From positions 1 through 64,000 of the forward strand of contig JAFXQX010000030.1 of the NCBI GenBank assembly GCA_017526745.1: a DNA stretch of 64,000 nt, in the 5' to 3' direction. The position numbers and the translations under genes were made by a program. The stretch comes from Lachnospiraceae bacterium. Lineage in GTDB: Bacteria > Bacillota > Clostridia > Lachnospirales > Lachnospiraceae. The notes under the pieces are model-generated. The model was not told where the DNA came from. It did not search any database and was given only the letters and a program-made list of their open reading frames with translations. Shown piece after piece: positions 42,112 through 51,461 of this stretch; position 1 is the stretch's first letter, and the number at the start of each line of letters is the position of its first letter.

Positions 42112-42948
42112 TTATCTGAGTATCTCGTCGATCGTGGTGACCGTGGAAAAGGTCCCTTTGTGAGCGGATATTATCTCCTTCATCCTTGACAGTTCAAAAT
42201 AGTTTATGTAACACACGAGCGTCTTGTTCTCGCCGCTTATCGCACCGTATGAATCCGTAACGGTACAGGTTTTGTTGAGTTTGTCCTTGATATCCTTTAT
42301 CAGGCCGTCGACATCCTTTGTGATTATCGTGACCTGTTTGATCGCCTCAAAGTGGTCGGTAAAGTGGTCGATCACGGCTGTCGCAACAATATAAACAAGG
42401 AGAGACAGCAGTGCAGAATTCTTATTGATCATGATGAATGCCGCAAAATATACGCATGCGTTGAACGCGATCAGGATAAAGGTCATGGAAAAATCCCTGC
42501 CGGTCGCATCAGAGAGTTTCTTGATGATTATGTTCGCAAATATCTCCGATCCGTCGATGCATCCGCCCTGCCGAAGGATCAGCGACAGTCCCGCGCCGAG
42601 TATCGCACCGCCGAATGCTACGGCAAGAAAATGCTCGGTATTGATCTCAAACGATACCTTCTCAAATGCGGCTATCCCGAGTGTATATACAAGCGATCCG
42701 ACTGCCGCCTTGATGCCGAACTCTTTTCCAAGCATTGCGGCGCCGGCAATGATAAACGGAAGAAATACCGCAAACACGCAGACCGAAAGATTCCAGCCCG
42801 AGTGTTTTGATATCAGGATTGCGATACCCGCCGTACCGTAATCTATCGCATCGTTCGGAAGCAGAATGCATGCTACCGAAAAGCTCGCAAGAAGTGCGCC
42901 GAGGATTATCAGAATATACGAAACGGCCCTTCCGAATCTTTTGTCCAA
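42112..42948 (-). CDS. YitT family membrane protein (DUF161 plus DUF2179)
   Basis: The 278-residue protein has five to six N-terminal helices (GTAGIAILISKHSGWN, GGAILGAGLSLILRQGGCID, GSEIFANIIIKK). The C-terminal soluble domain is DUF2179-like (TIITKDVDGLIKDIKDKL). Function is unknown. The start is TTG with GGGAG 7 bases upstream. A sigma-A-like promoter lies at 42983-43011. It heads the YitT-flippase-pssA-psd set. Confidence 0.9.
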   Translation of the reverse strand: MDKRFGRAVSYILIILGALLASFSVACILLPNDAIDYGTAGIAILISKHSGWNLSVCVFAVFLPFIIAGAAMLGKEFGIKAAVGSLVYTLGIAAFEKVSFEINTEHFLAVAFGGAILGAGLSLILRQGGCIDGSEIFANIIIKKLSDATGRDFSMTFILIAFNACVYFAAFIMINKNSALLSLLVYIVATAVIDHFTDHFEAIKQVTIITKDVDGLIKDIKDKLNKTCTVTDSYGAISGENKTLVCYINYFELSRMKEIISAHKGTFSTVTTIDEILR

Positions 42949-42982
42949 AACACATCTCCCACTGTTAAAATCTAACTTATAT

Positions 42983-43011
42983 ATTTTACACTATGTAACG
43001 CCCGCGGTCAA
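42983..43011 (-). promoter_or_regulatory. Sigma-A-like promoter for the yitT-pssA-psd operon
   Basis: Minus strand TTGACC and TAAAAT are separated by 17 bases. It is divergent from the promoter at 43050-43078. Confidence 0.65.
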
Positions 43012-43049
43012 AGAAGTCTTCGCCTTTTTGCTCCGCCGTTTTGTCTTCG

Positions 43050-43078
43050 TTGACTTGGCAATTCAAATGGATTAGAAT
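43050..43078 (+). promoter_or_regulatory. Sigma-A-like promoter for the UDP-sugar dehydrogenase gene
   Basis: TTGACT and TAGAAT are separated by 17 bases, 33 bases upstream of the ATG. Confidence 0.7.
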
Positions 43079-43111
43079 TTAGGCAATGTTTTGTGTTCTG
43101 GAGGAATTATA

Positions 43112-44353
43112 ATGAGCGGATCAAAGAAATACAATATTGCAGTGGCCGGAACCGGATATGTGGGACTGTCTCTCGCGGTTCTTCTGGCCCAGCACAATCA
43201 TGTGACTGCCGTTGACCTGGTACCCGAAAAGGTCGATCTTCTCAACGCCCGCAAGTCACCGATAAAGGATGAATATATAGAAAAATACCTTGCGGAAAAG
43301 GATCTTGATATCACCGCAACACTTGACGGAGACAGCGCATATAAGGATGCTGATTTTGTCATCATCGCAGCTCCGACAAACTACGACAGCCAGCGCAACT
43401 TCTTCGACTGTTCGGCGGTAGAATCGGTCATCGAGCAGGTCCTTCGCTGCAGCGATCATGCGATGATGGTCATCAAATCAACGATCCCCGTAGGATATAC
43501 CGAATCGGTCAGGAAAAAATATAACACCGACAGGATACTGTTCTCGCCCGAATTTTTGCGCGAATCAAAGGCCCTTTACGATAACCTCTATCCGTCAAGG
43601 ATCATCGTATCGTGCGACGAGGGCTCAAAGGACGCCGCGCACACATTCGCATCGCTTCTTACGCAGGGTGCTCTCAAGGAAAACATAGACACGCTCTTTA
43701 TGGGATTTACCGAAGCCGAGGCGGTCAAGCTCTTTGCAAACACTTATCTCGCGCTTCGTGTTTCATATTTCAACGAGCTTGACACATACGCCGAATCCAA
43801 GGGTCTTAACACCGAGGAGATCATCAAGGGCGTGTGCCTCGATCCGAGGATCGGCGACCAGTACAATAACCCTTCGTTCGGCTACGGCGGATACTGCCTG
43901 CCCAAGGATACGAAGCAGCTTCTGGCAAACTTTACCAATGTTCCGCAGAACATGATAAGTGCTATCGTCGAGAGCAACAGGACGAGAAAAGACTACATCG
44001 CCGACCGCGTGCTCACGATCGCCGGTGCATACGAGAACAGCAGCCAGTGGGATCCCGCCAAGGAGAAGGACGTGACCGTCGGCGTATACCGCCTGACCAT
44101 GAAGACGAATTCCGACAACTTCCGCCAGTCCTCGATCCAAGGCATCATGAAGAGGATCAAGGGAAAAGGGGCGAAAGTCATCATATTCGAGCCTGCTCTT
44201 TCCGACGGGGAATCGTTCTTCGGATCAAAGGTCGTAAATGACCTGGCCGAATTCAAGAAAATGAGCGATGCCATCATCGCAAACAGGTACGACTCCTGCC
44301 TGGACGATGTCAAAGATAAGGTATATACGAGAGATATATTTAAGAGGGATTAG
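43112..44353 (+). CDS. UDP-glucose/GDP-mannose dehydrogenase family protein
   Basis: NAD-dependent oxidation of a nucleotide sugar to the uronic acid, probably UDP-glucose 6-dehydrogenase. The Rossmann start [54 protein letters not shown] and the catalytic Cys in [15 protein letters not shown] are present. I chose the ATG at 43112 (413 aa) because GGAGG lies 7 bases upstream. It probably supplies uronic acid for one of the surface glycans. Its stop overlaps the stop of the convergent ATPase gene. Confidence 0.93.
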   Translation: MSGSKKYNIAVAGTGYVGLSLAVLLAQHNHVTAVDLVPEKVDLLNARKSPIKDEYIEKYLAEKDLDITATLDGDSAYKDADFVIIAAPTNYDSQRNFFDCSAVESVIEQVLRCSDHAMMVIKSTIPVGYTESVRKKYNTDRILFSPEFLRESKALYDNLYPSRIIVSCDEGSKDAAHTFASLLTQGALKENIDTLFMGFTEAEAVKLFANTYLALRVSYFNELDTYAESKGLNTEEIIKGVCLDPRIGDQYNNPSFGYGGYCLPKDTKQLLANFTNVPQNMISAIVESNRTRKDYIADRVLTIAGAYENSSQWDPAKEKDVTVGVYRLTMKTNSDNFRQSSIQGIMKRIKGKGAKVIIFEPALSDGESFFGSKVVNDLAEFKKMSDAIIANRYDSCLDDVKDKVYTRDIFKRD

Positions 44354-45771
44354 ATTTTGAACAGATCATCCAGCGTAACAACGGATTGTATCACTCCCGC
44401 GTGGGTATTGGGGACAAGTCCTTTTGTTGTTACAAGTGTCGGAAATATCGCATATCCTGTTCCGGTTTGTTGAACAAGGTCATTTATCTTTTTGTTTATA
44501 TTGTTTTCATCCTTATCCGTTATCGTATATTCTGAAGCCGAATACTTCATCTCGCACAGATTAATAACCTGATCCCTTCTTACTATCAACATATCTATCT
44601 GCGAACCGAAGATTCCTTTTTCCGGGTCCTTTTTACACTGCCAGGAGTTTACTTCCGTAAGTACCCCGGATATACCCAGTTTCATCTTTATCTGAATTAC
44701 GTGTTCGAGACATACCCTCTCAAATGCGAGGCCACACCACGTGTTATATGACGGAGTGTTGATGCTGTTCGACCAAAAGTGTTCATCACTCGGAGCATTC
44801 TTTAAATATTTGTAATAGAACAAAGTATAGTTATCAATCAACTGGTACAACGCATTCTTTTTTTTCATTCCATAAGCATTGTATCTTCGTATGAATCCGC
44901 AGCTTTCAAGTTCCTCGAGCCTTAGTGTAAGATCGCCTGAATTAACAATTCGGGCTGCATCTATAATCTCCTCGCGGGTCATTCCAACCTTCTTGTTACC
45001 AAGAGCCTGAACGATCTTAAGATATACATCCGGGTTTTTAAATATAGATGCGTACAGGTATTTAAACTCATCTTTAAGCACTGCATCATCAGAAAACAAA
45101 ATCTCATCAATATTCTGAGCAAGGCTTAGCCCCTTCTTTAAGAAAGTCCAGTAATATGGAACGCCTCCAAAGATCATATAATACTGAAGGATCTGCTCAC
45201 GATTAAGAACCAGTCCTTTTGCGTGAACATAATCCTCACACTGTCGTAGTGAGAAAGGTTTTAGCGCAATCTTCTCGGTTAGCCGGTTGTATAGCCCACC
45301 TTTATTATGTATGACCTTCGAGATCATCCACGCCGTGGCAGATGAACAGCATATAAGGATCACATCTTTTCTGGCTGATGCAAATCCATTCCAAAAATTC
45401 TCAAGAGCCATTATCAGGTTGCTTTTGGGCGTATCCATCCAAGACAGCTCGTCTATGAATATGATCTTCCTGCTCTCTTTTGACTGTCTTATCAGCTCCT
45501 TGAGCCCTTCAAACGCCTCAAGCCAATTTTGAGGTTTCTTTTTAAAGTCATATCCTGCCTCGCTTAGGGAGGCTATAAACGCAAATATCTGGTCACTCAT
45601 TCCTCCATCATAAAGACCTGCATGCTGGAACGTAAGCCTATTGGTGCAGGCTTCTCTGACAAGATAGGTCTTTCCTATCCCTCTTCTCCCATATATGGCA
45701 ATAAAGTGTGATTCAGTGTCATTTATTGCCATATTCAGCAATTCTATTTCCTTATCTCTTCCGATAAGCAA
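44350..45771 (-). CDS. AAA ATPase with DUF234-type nuclease-like C-terminus
   Basis: STAND-like ATPase (473 aa). Walker A is [12 protein letters not shown] and Walker B is [13 protein letters not shown] winged helix follows near residues 265-315, then a C-terminal PD-(D/E)xK-like region ([20 protein letters not shown]). Proteins of this family are common, often stand-alone, and of unknown function; a DNA or defence role is only suspected. The TTG at 45771 has GGAGG 9 bases upstream and gives the usual start [16 protein letters not shown] six bases earlier is too close to the ribosome binding site. A long hairpin lies directly upstream. Confidence 0.85.
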   Translation of the reverse strand: MLIGRDKEIELLNMAINDTESHFIAIYGRRGIGKTYLVREACTNRLTFQHAGLYDGGMSDQIFAFIASLSEAGYDFKKKPQNWLEAFEGLKELIRQSKESRKIIFIDELSWMDTPKSNLIMALENFWNGFASARKDVILICCSSATAWMISKVIHNKGGLYNRLTEKIALKPFSLRQCEDYVHAKGLVLNREQILQYYMIFGGVPYYWTFLKKGLSLAQNIDEILFSDDAVLKDEFKYLYASIFKNPDVYLKIVQALGNKKVGMTREEIIDAARIVNSGDLTLRLEELESCGFIRRYNAYGMKKKNALYQLIDNYTLFYYKYLKNAPSDEHFWSNSINTPSYNTWCGLAFERVCLEHVIQIKMKLGISGVLTEVNSWQCKKDPEKGIFGSQIDMLIVRRDQVINLCEMKYSASEYTITDKDENNINKKINDLVQQTGTGYAIFPTLVTTKGLVPNTHAGVIQSVVTLDDLFKI

Positions 45772-45785
45772 TGGCAAACGCCTCC

Positions 45786-45832
45786 TATAATCCGCTTAAT
45801 CTATATTGTGCGACGAGATTAAGCGGGTTATA
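45786..45832 (-). other. 17-bp stem hairpin upstream of the ATPase gene
   Basis: Arms 45786-45802 and 45816-45832 (TAATCCGCTTAATCT type) pair over 17 bp with one G-T pair and a 13-base loop. The stem overlaps the leading edge of the AGGAGG site for the ATPase, so it could hide the ribosome binding site or terminate upstream transcription. Confidence 0.7.
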
Positions 45833-45850
45833 GCCGGTGCAGTTATGACT

Positions 45851-45877
45851 CCGAGTCTACCGTTTTGGAGGACTCGG
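45851..45877. other. 7-bp stem inverted repeat
   Basis: CCGAGTC and GACTCGG pair with a 13-base spacer in the gap after the HAD gene. No T-run follows. The rest of the 131-base gap holds only the larger hairpin. Confidence 0.5.
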
Positions 45878-45902
45878 ACATTAAATTCCTCGATTATATG
45901 CT

Positions 45903-47972
45903 TCATCCCAACACATCCCTTATATCCGTCATTCTCCCAAAAAACGGATCCTCAACCTTCAATGACAGAAAGTCATCGTCAAGTATCCTTACCCTGTTTA
46001 CAAGCGCCAAAAGTGCCTCATCTAACGGCTTATTTACACTTCTAACACCTTCCGGAACTATCGAGATATAATCTTCAAAAAACTGTATGATCCCGGCCTG
46101 GGCTCGAACAAAGCAGCGAAGATCATTCTCGCTTCTTGTTTCCTTGGCATATACCGGGGCACCTTCATCATTAAACTCAAGCATCTGTGGGAAGGGCGCC
46201 GTAAGAATCGTCTCAAGTATATAGTAATTATCGAAGATTTGGCTTGTATCCTTCTCTGTATCTGAATAGAACGGCTCAATATCGAGACCCTTTTCTGCCA
46301 TGAACTCCGGCTCAAGTTGCAGGAAGTAGTATCCTTTCATGTGTCCTTCAAACATACGAGACAGATACATCTGTGTGGTTCCCTTGGCAACAAAATCAAA
46401 CATCACGGTATCAGCTCCGTTGATTCCAAGCGCATTAATATAATCCCTGTAATGCTCTCTCTGCTTCGCGGCCTTTTCCAGTATAGCCTCCTGTCTCGTC
46501 CCTGAAATCTGTGAAATATCGATTCCAAACCTCTTCATCGTCGCTTCTTCCACAGTCCCCGAATACTTCATACCGTCAACATATTCAATATCTTTCTCAT
46601 CTTTGACACCAGCACGTATCGCCACAGTTCTCGATGTTAGAAAATAGTATGAATGTGTGTCCGGATCAATCATTTCATATAATCTCTTTATCAGATACCC
46701 ATCCCTTGCACAAAACAATAGGTGCGTTTCATTATCAGTTGCCGCTTTTTCCCTCATCCAATGGACAAAATCCGTTATCATTGGCGCGCAGAACAGATAT
46801 CCGATATCATCCGAATCATTCACGCAAAGCCTTTGGTCGCTGTCCTCAAAAACAAATGGATTGTTAAAAATACGTGATATGAACATTCCAAGCTTAATCC
46901 TGTCCGGCAGCGTCCTCAAACGATCGTCAACTCCGAGTCCTCCAAGCGCATCATATAACTGCATGCCTCCATATATCCTAAACGTATCTATTCCCTGTTC
47001 GGATGCACTGTCAATATCAGCGATTTCGTCATCACCCACATGAAGAAGTTTTTTCCCCGGAAAATCCTTTTTCAGTTCATCAAACAAATGCTGCGTCTTA
47101 AGAGTATCGTATTCGGAAGACACATAGACCTTCTTATACCCGTTTATGCCCATCTTATTAAGGAGAAAACATATCTGCTCCTTATCATAATAACAATCCG
47201 ACGTGATAACAACATCCTTACCAAACTCCACCGCTTCTCGAAAAATCTCACAAACCTTTCGTCTCGGTGTCATAACGGCAAGGTCAGTCTCCCATTCAAT
47301 GCGGCTTAGTTCCTCTGCCGAGACCATACCACCTGGACACTGTTTATCATGATCCGCCTTGTCGAGTACTGCTTCATAAATATCTGTCAGCTTCGGAGAA
47401 CCTTTACGGGACAGTTCCTTTTCCGTCATTATCCGCAGCTGTGCAAGATCCGGTATCACGATGCCCTTATTTCTCAGCCTCATATCAACCAGTTCGAAGA
47501 CATCCGTATAATTGCAGACCTTTCTTGCTACAAGCGTATCAAACAGGTCGAAACTTACCACATCGGAAGCATCTATCTTTTGTTTCAGATCCGAAATACG
47601 ATAGCCTTCCACTCCGGAAAAATCATATGCCACATCACTTGGGGCAAGCAGGTCTTTTCCGCGGACATCAAATAATTCAATGTCGTTCTGTGCGCAAAAA
47701 TCCCCGATCCTTTTCGTGATAGCCTTGCAAGACCCCGGACGCGCAACAACTATGATACAGCCTACATTTTTTTCAATTGTATCTTCAATGGGAATGATCG
47801 GATATCCGTACATCGTGCCATCAGTACGAAATCCGTCAAGAAGACCGACAATGGACAACTCATCTCCATGGTCGGATAAGAAACGCTGTGTCTCGGTACC
47901 GAGACCATAAAGCGCTATTGTTCTATTTTTTAACAAACCAAAAAAGTCCGAATTCATATTTAACCGAATCAT
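45903..47972 (-). CDS. HAD-superfamily protein with N-terminal Rossmann-like module
   Basis: Last gene of the glycan operon (689 aa). Residues about 16-110 form the shared module (TIALYGLGTETQRFL, Asp in IVGLLDGF). A HAD domain follows with motif I VSFDLFDTLVARKV and motif IV HVGDDEIADIDSASEQG. A long C-terminal region, unassigned, follows. HAD proteins of this size occur in glycan clusters as phosphatases or possible transferases. Substrate is unknown. The start overlaps the DUF268 gene by 50 bases; a later ATG at 47957 is possible. No clear ribosome binding site. Confidence 0.8.
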   Translation of the reverse strand: MIRLNMNSDFFGLLKNRTIALYGLGTETQRFLSDHGDELSIVGLLDGFRTDGTMYGYPIIPIEDTIEKNVGCIIVVARPGSCKAITKRIGDFCAQNDIELFDVRGKDLLAPSDVAYDFSGVEGYRISDLKQKIDASDVVSFDLFDTLVARKVCNYTDVFELVDMRLRNKGIVIPDLAQLRIMTEKELSRKGSPKLTDIYEAVLDKADHDKQCPGGMVSAEELSRIEWETDLAVMTPRRKVCEIFREAVEFGKDVVITSDCYYDKEQICFLLNKMGINGYKKVYVSSEYDTLKTQHLFDELKKDFPGKKLLHVGDDEIADIDSASEQGIDTFRIYGGMQLYDALGGLGVDDRLRTLPDRIKLGMFISRIFNNPFVFEDSDQRLCVNDSDDIGYLFCAPMITDFVHWMREKAATDNETHLLFCARDGYLIKRLYEMIDPDTHSYYFLTSRTVAIRAGVKDEKDIEYVDGMKYSGTVEEATMKRFGIDISQISGTRQEAILEKAAKQREHYRDYINALGINGADTVMFDFVAKGTTQMYLSRMFEGHMKGYYFLQLEPEFMAEKGLDIEPFYSDTEKDTSQIFDNYYILETILTAPFPQMLEFNDEGAPVYAKETRSENDLRCFVRAQAGIIQFFEDYISIVPEGVRSVNKPLDEALLALVNRVRILDDDFLSLKVEDPFFGRMTDIRDVLG

Positions 47973-48903
47973 TTAGCACATCAGGATCAGCATCGTATTC
48001 AATATGGGTTCCGTAATCGATCGAATACTCCTTCAGATCGCATCTGTCAAACTCTTTAAATATGGTACGCGGTGAAAACACTCTGTGTGCATTAAACTCC
48101 ACGCCTTCCATGCCTACCGGCACTGCTATATATATTGAACCGCCTTCGGCAACCTTTTTCTGAATGGAATCAAAGCACTTAAAGCATGCCTCCGGGTCAA
48201 TCGGATCCCCATATCTTCCGAGGCCGAAGTGTTCAAGCGAACACAGGGCAGACAGGCTGTGTATCGAATCGTTTTCAATGGTCTCAAGCATTGTCGCATC
48301 CGACTGAGTAAAACTTACACCCGGTATGATCGCATCGAGCGGTCTTACATCAATAAGAGAAACCTTCTGTCCGAATGTCAAAAGGTTAGATATAAACCCA
48401 TCCACTCTCGATCCTATGTCGTAGTGTATATCAGGTCTTTCTTCAAACACATGTCGCGCACACCACAGATCCTGCCAAAAATAATGATTTACAGAGCCTG
48501 CCTGCGATACACGATCGATTGCAAAAAACTGCTTTCTGTCCGGATTGTAGGCAAATGATTTTCTCTTGTTTTGACTGTTATACTCTTTGGCCTCCTGCTC
48601 GATCATCTCGGCAGCGGCCTCATAAAACAACAGATACGGTATATTAAGTCTGCACAACACTTCTACAGCTTTGGTGATCTGTCTGACCCCTCTCCACGTC
48701 AAAACAACTGTATATTTTTCGGCGCAGTTCTTAAGTTTCTCTTCATCCTTAACGACAGGAATGGAAAGAATCTCATTTCCAGAATAAGACGGATCAAAAA
48801 AGAACTTGATCTCGTGTCTGTCCCCGAGAAATTTTGCGGCATTACAGCTCATTTCGTCGGTTCCGTACAGTATGTACTTTTTCCCTGTAGAGTTATTATC
48901 CAT
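47923..48903 (-). CDS. DUF268-like methyltransferase-fold protein with N-terminal module
   Basis: A 326-residue protein. The shared Rossmann-like module is at about residues 8-105 (KKYILYGTDEMSCN, Asp in KFFFDPS). A DUF268-like domain follows (HYDIGSRVDGFISNLL, SLCALEHFGLGRYGDPIDP-like region, VPVGMEGVEFNAHRVFSP). DUF268 resembles SAM methyltransferases (DIGSR in place of the glycine loop). It overlaps GT10 by 8 bases and the HAD gene by 50. Function is inferred as glycan modification. Confidence 0.8.
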   Translation of the reverse strand: MDNNSTGKKYILYGTDEMSCNAAKFLGDRHEIKFFFDPSYSGNEILSIPVVKDEEKLKNCAEKYTVVLTWRGVRQITKAVEVLCRLNIPYLLFYEAAAEMIEQEAKEYNSQNKRKSFAYNPDRKQFFAIDRVSQAGSVNHYFWQDLWCARHVFEERPDIHYDIGSRVDGFISNLLTFGQKVSLIDVRPLDAIIPGVSFTQSDATMLETIENDSIHSLSALCSLEHFGLGRYGDPIDPEACFKCFDSIQKKVAEGGSIYIAVPVGMEGVEFNAHRVFSPRTIFKEFDRCDLKEYSIDYGTHIEYDADPDVLNDSVKYEFGLFWFVKK

Positions 48904-50266
48904 TACACTTATCCAGAAGCTCCTGAATTGAGATTACTTTTGTATCACAAATGCTGAGTATGCTGTCCCTGATAATATCATACTCGGAAGAGACAGTAAC
49001 TATCACAAGATCAGGGGCGGACAGTTTGCCAAGTTCCGACAGTTTTATCGTTTTTGCATCAGTGCCGGAGTCGGATACGCGGTTATCTATGCAAAACGGT
49101 ATTGTGATATCATCGCGGCGCTTCAGATCTTCGTAAAGGATCTTCCCAATCCTGCCCATACCATAGACTGCAACAGAGGAAATATCAGTTTCTAAACCTT
49201 CACTTAAATTCCTTCCCTGTTGTATCAGCTCACACATTGAAGAGGCTATCTCAAAATTGACCTTGAATTTGTCGGTACCCGCCTGTCTTCCTATCCAAAA
49301 ATCTTTATAATGTCCTGGCCATGTCCCTTCAGGTTTTCTTTTTAAGGACTCAAGATCATCCGTAAACAGCTTTTGCAGGAATGAATAATAAAGATCACTC
49401 TCTTCTTTTTCTATCTTAAGCTGCTCATCACTCAGCCAAGGCTGCATGATCATCTGACACCAGAGCTCATCATCCTCATCGATCTGCCTGACCTTTTCAA
49501 GCGCTGTCTTGAAAGAATCCCGGTCGCTGCAACATATGATCGCTTCAGGGTTCAGATCTCTGTTTACAAGCGGGTTGCCCCAATATATCGGTATGGTCCC
49601 TGCCTCAAGGCTCGTATATACTTTTTCCGAAGTATATCCGGGAAAACATGCATTCTCAAATGCGATCGAAAATTTGTATCTGCTCTTTATATCGGTACTG
49701 TTTTTAACAAGAGCTGTAAGATCGTCTCCGCCGGAATCCACAAGTCCCATATTGTTAAGAAACGCGCCATACGAATCAACACGTTTATATTCCGATAATA
49801 TATCGAAAATCATCTTACGGTTGCTGTGGCCGTTCGGATTACTGTAAATAAAGTTACAGAAACCTTTCTTTTCATCAAGAAGCTTTTGGGCCTGAGCAGT
49901 GTCTTTTATTGGGTTTTCCCATTTTGTGATAAATGATGAAAGAAATCTTCTGTTCGGTCTTCTTACGATCCGGTCATCACTACCACGGCAGGCATATCCT
50001 ATCCCGTAATCAAATACATTTAGGTCGGGAAGAATGCACTCACCCGGTGCAAACACACAGATCGCAGCAGAAGAATACAGCCTCTTGAACTGCTCAAGCA
50101 TACCATGATCGGACAGTATACCCTCCGAAACGAACAAAATTTCCGGCTCTTTGTCATCCCAAACAAGATCATAGCTGTCGACATCTTTTTTATCAAAAAG
50201 AAGTGTTTGAGCAAGTCCCAAAACATCATTTATTCCCGGATATATTCCGTAAACCCTGCGTCCCAA
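48896..50266 (-). CDS. GT10 (fucosyltransferase-type) glycosyltransferase with C-terminal module
   Basis: Residues to about 300 form a GT10-like enzyme with the alpha-1,3-fucosyltransferase signature YKFSIAFENACFPGYTSEKV, then SLEAGTIPIYWGNPL. GDP-fucose is the usual donor, and this is inferred. From residue 364 the protein carries the shared Rossmann-like module (SVAVYGMGRIGKILYE, Asp in PFCIDNR). A helical QQGRNLSEGL segment precedes it and closely resembles the stand-alone protein at 60845-61246. Length 456 aa. Confidence 0.87.
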   Translation of the reverse strand: MGRRVYGIYPGINDVLGLAQTLLFDKKDVDSYDLVWDDKEPEILFVSEGILSDHGMLEQFKRLYSSAAICVFAPGECILPDLNVFDYGIGYACRGSDDRIVRRPNRRFLSSFITKWENPIKDTAQAQKLLDEKKGFCNFIYSNPNGHSNRKMIFDILSEYKRVDSYGAFLNNMGLVDSGGDDLTALVKNSTDIKSRYKFSIAFENACFPGYTSEKVYTSLEAGTIPIYWGNPLVNRDLNPEAIICCSDRDSFKTALEKVRQIDEDDELWCQMIMQPWLSDEQLKIEKEESDLYYSFLQKLFTDDLESLKRKPEGTWPGHYKDFWIGRQAGTDKFKVNFEIASSMCELIQQGRNLSEGLETDISSVAVYGMGRIGKILYEDLKRRDDITIPFCIDNRVSDSGTDAKTIKLSELGKLSAPDLVIVTVSSEYDIIRDSILSICDTKVISIQELLDKCNG

Positions 50267-50288
50267 TCTTATTCTCCCATCTAAACTA

Positions 50289-51434
50289 TCAGCCTTTGCT
50301 GTTTATCCTGTCGATAAGCCTGTTCCATCTACCAAGATCCGTCTCGTCAAGCCCGGCAATATTGGGCCTGTCTGTCTTCCTCGGAAGTGTGGAATCATCA
50401 AATTCAAACTCCTGCCCTGCATTTCTGACATATGTAAGTTCCATGCAATCTGCAAGTCTCAGCCCGTCAATCAGAGCATATTTTGAATAATTATTTGCAT
50501 GAACATGAATGAGTGAATGTGTTCTGCCAAGCCTTTCAAGGCATGCACCGTAGTATGCCCATCTGTCTGATCTCAATAGTCCATGTATCTCGAACACAAG
50601 CTGGTCGAACTGCTGAAGGAGCTTGTCATCAACCTTCTCAAAAAACTCCCATTCTCCTCCTTCTATGTCCATCTTAAGTATCATGCCCAAAAGACCGTCA
50701 TGTCCGTTTTGTTCCATCGCCTCATCAAGAGTACAGAAGATGGGATCATCAATTCTACTTCCCGTGATACCTTTTTTGAAGAAGTGAAACCTGTCATTTT
50801 CAAATGGAAGCTTATCCACCGTAAAATCATACATAAACAGATCATATCCGCGATCTGCCATATCCTTATCCCAGCTTATCTCATCGCCGATCCCTATCGA
50901 ATATGCTACCTTCCCGCATAGATCATCATGCATAACATATCCTCCGTCAGCATCTCCTCCGACGCGGATAAGGTTCATTTTGTCAAACCTATGGATCTTC
51001 ATGGGTGCAAGAAACTTTTTTAAATCCGACAGCTCAGTTGATGTCAGTTTTTGGGAATACACGGAACTATTATCAGATGAGTATGACACATACTCTTTCA
51101 TATGCGCAAAGGAATCTGCGCCTTCGAATGGAATGATCTTCCAAACGATAGCCCCGGCACCCCGGTCTTCAAGATCCGCTTTAACCTGGTCAGCCACATT
51201 CTTATTCTCTATTGCGATCACAACGGCATCTGCATCTGCGTAATCAATCTCATCCGGATGACACACCTTAACACCGTCTATACTAAGGCTGTCCTTCGAT
51301 CTGTCTGCAACACAGATGACCCTGCAATATCCTGTAAGCTCCAGCTGCTTTGCGTACTGCCTTCCAATGTTTCCTGCACCGTAAATGACTATGTCTGATC
51401 CCTGTTTGATCTTAGAAAAAGGAAATAAATACAT
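50289..51434 (-). CDS. FkbM-type methyltransferase with N-terminal module
   Basis: The module spans about residues 12-100 with a complete glycine motif (DIVIYGAGNIGRQYA) and Asp in VICVADRS. The C-terminal half is a SAM-dependent FkbM/Methyltransf_21-like domain (VGGDADGGYVM, KMDIEGGEWEFFEKV, QLVFEIHGLL). It would methylate a sugar of the glycan. Length 381 aa. Gap to the next gene 22 bases; same operon. Confidence 0.85.
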   Translation of the reverse strand: MYLFPFSKIKQGSDIVIYGAGNIGRQYAKQLELTGYCRVICVADRSKDSLSIDGVKVCHPDEIDYADADAVVIAIENKNVADQVKADLEDRGAGAIVWKIIPFEGADSFAHMKEYVSYSSDNSSVYSQKLTSTELSDLKKFLAPMKIHRFDKMNLIRVGGDADGGYVMHDDLCGKVAYSIGIGDEISWDKDMADRGYDLFMYDFTVDKLPFENDRFHFFKKGITGSRIDDPIFCTLDEAMEQNGHDGLLGMILKMDIEGGEWEFFEKVDDKLLQQFDQLVFEIHGLLRSDRWAYYGACLERLGRTHSLIHVHANNYSKYALIDGLRLADCMELTYVRNAGQEFEFDDSTLPRKTDRPNIAGLDETDLGRWNRLIDRINSKG

Positions 51435-51461
51435 TCTCTTACCCTCTGCCTATCTCTGATC

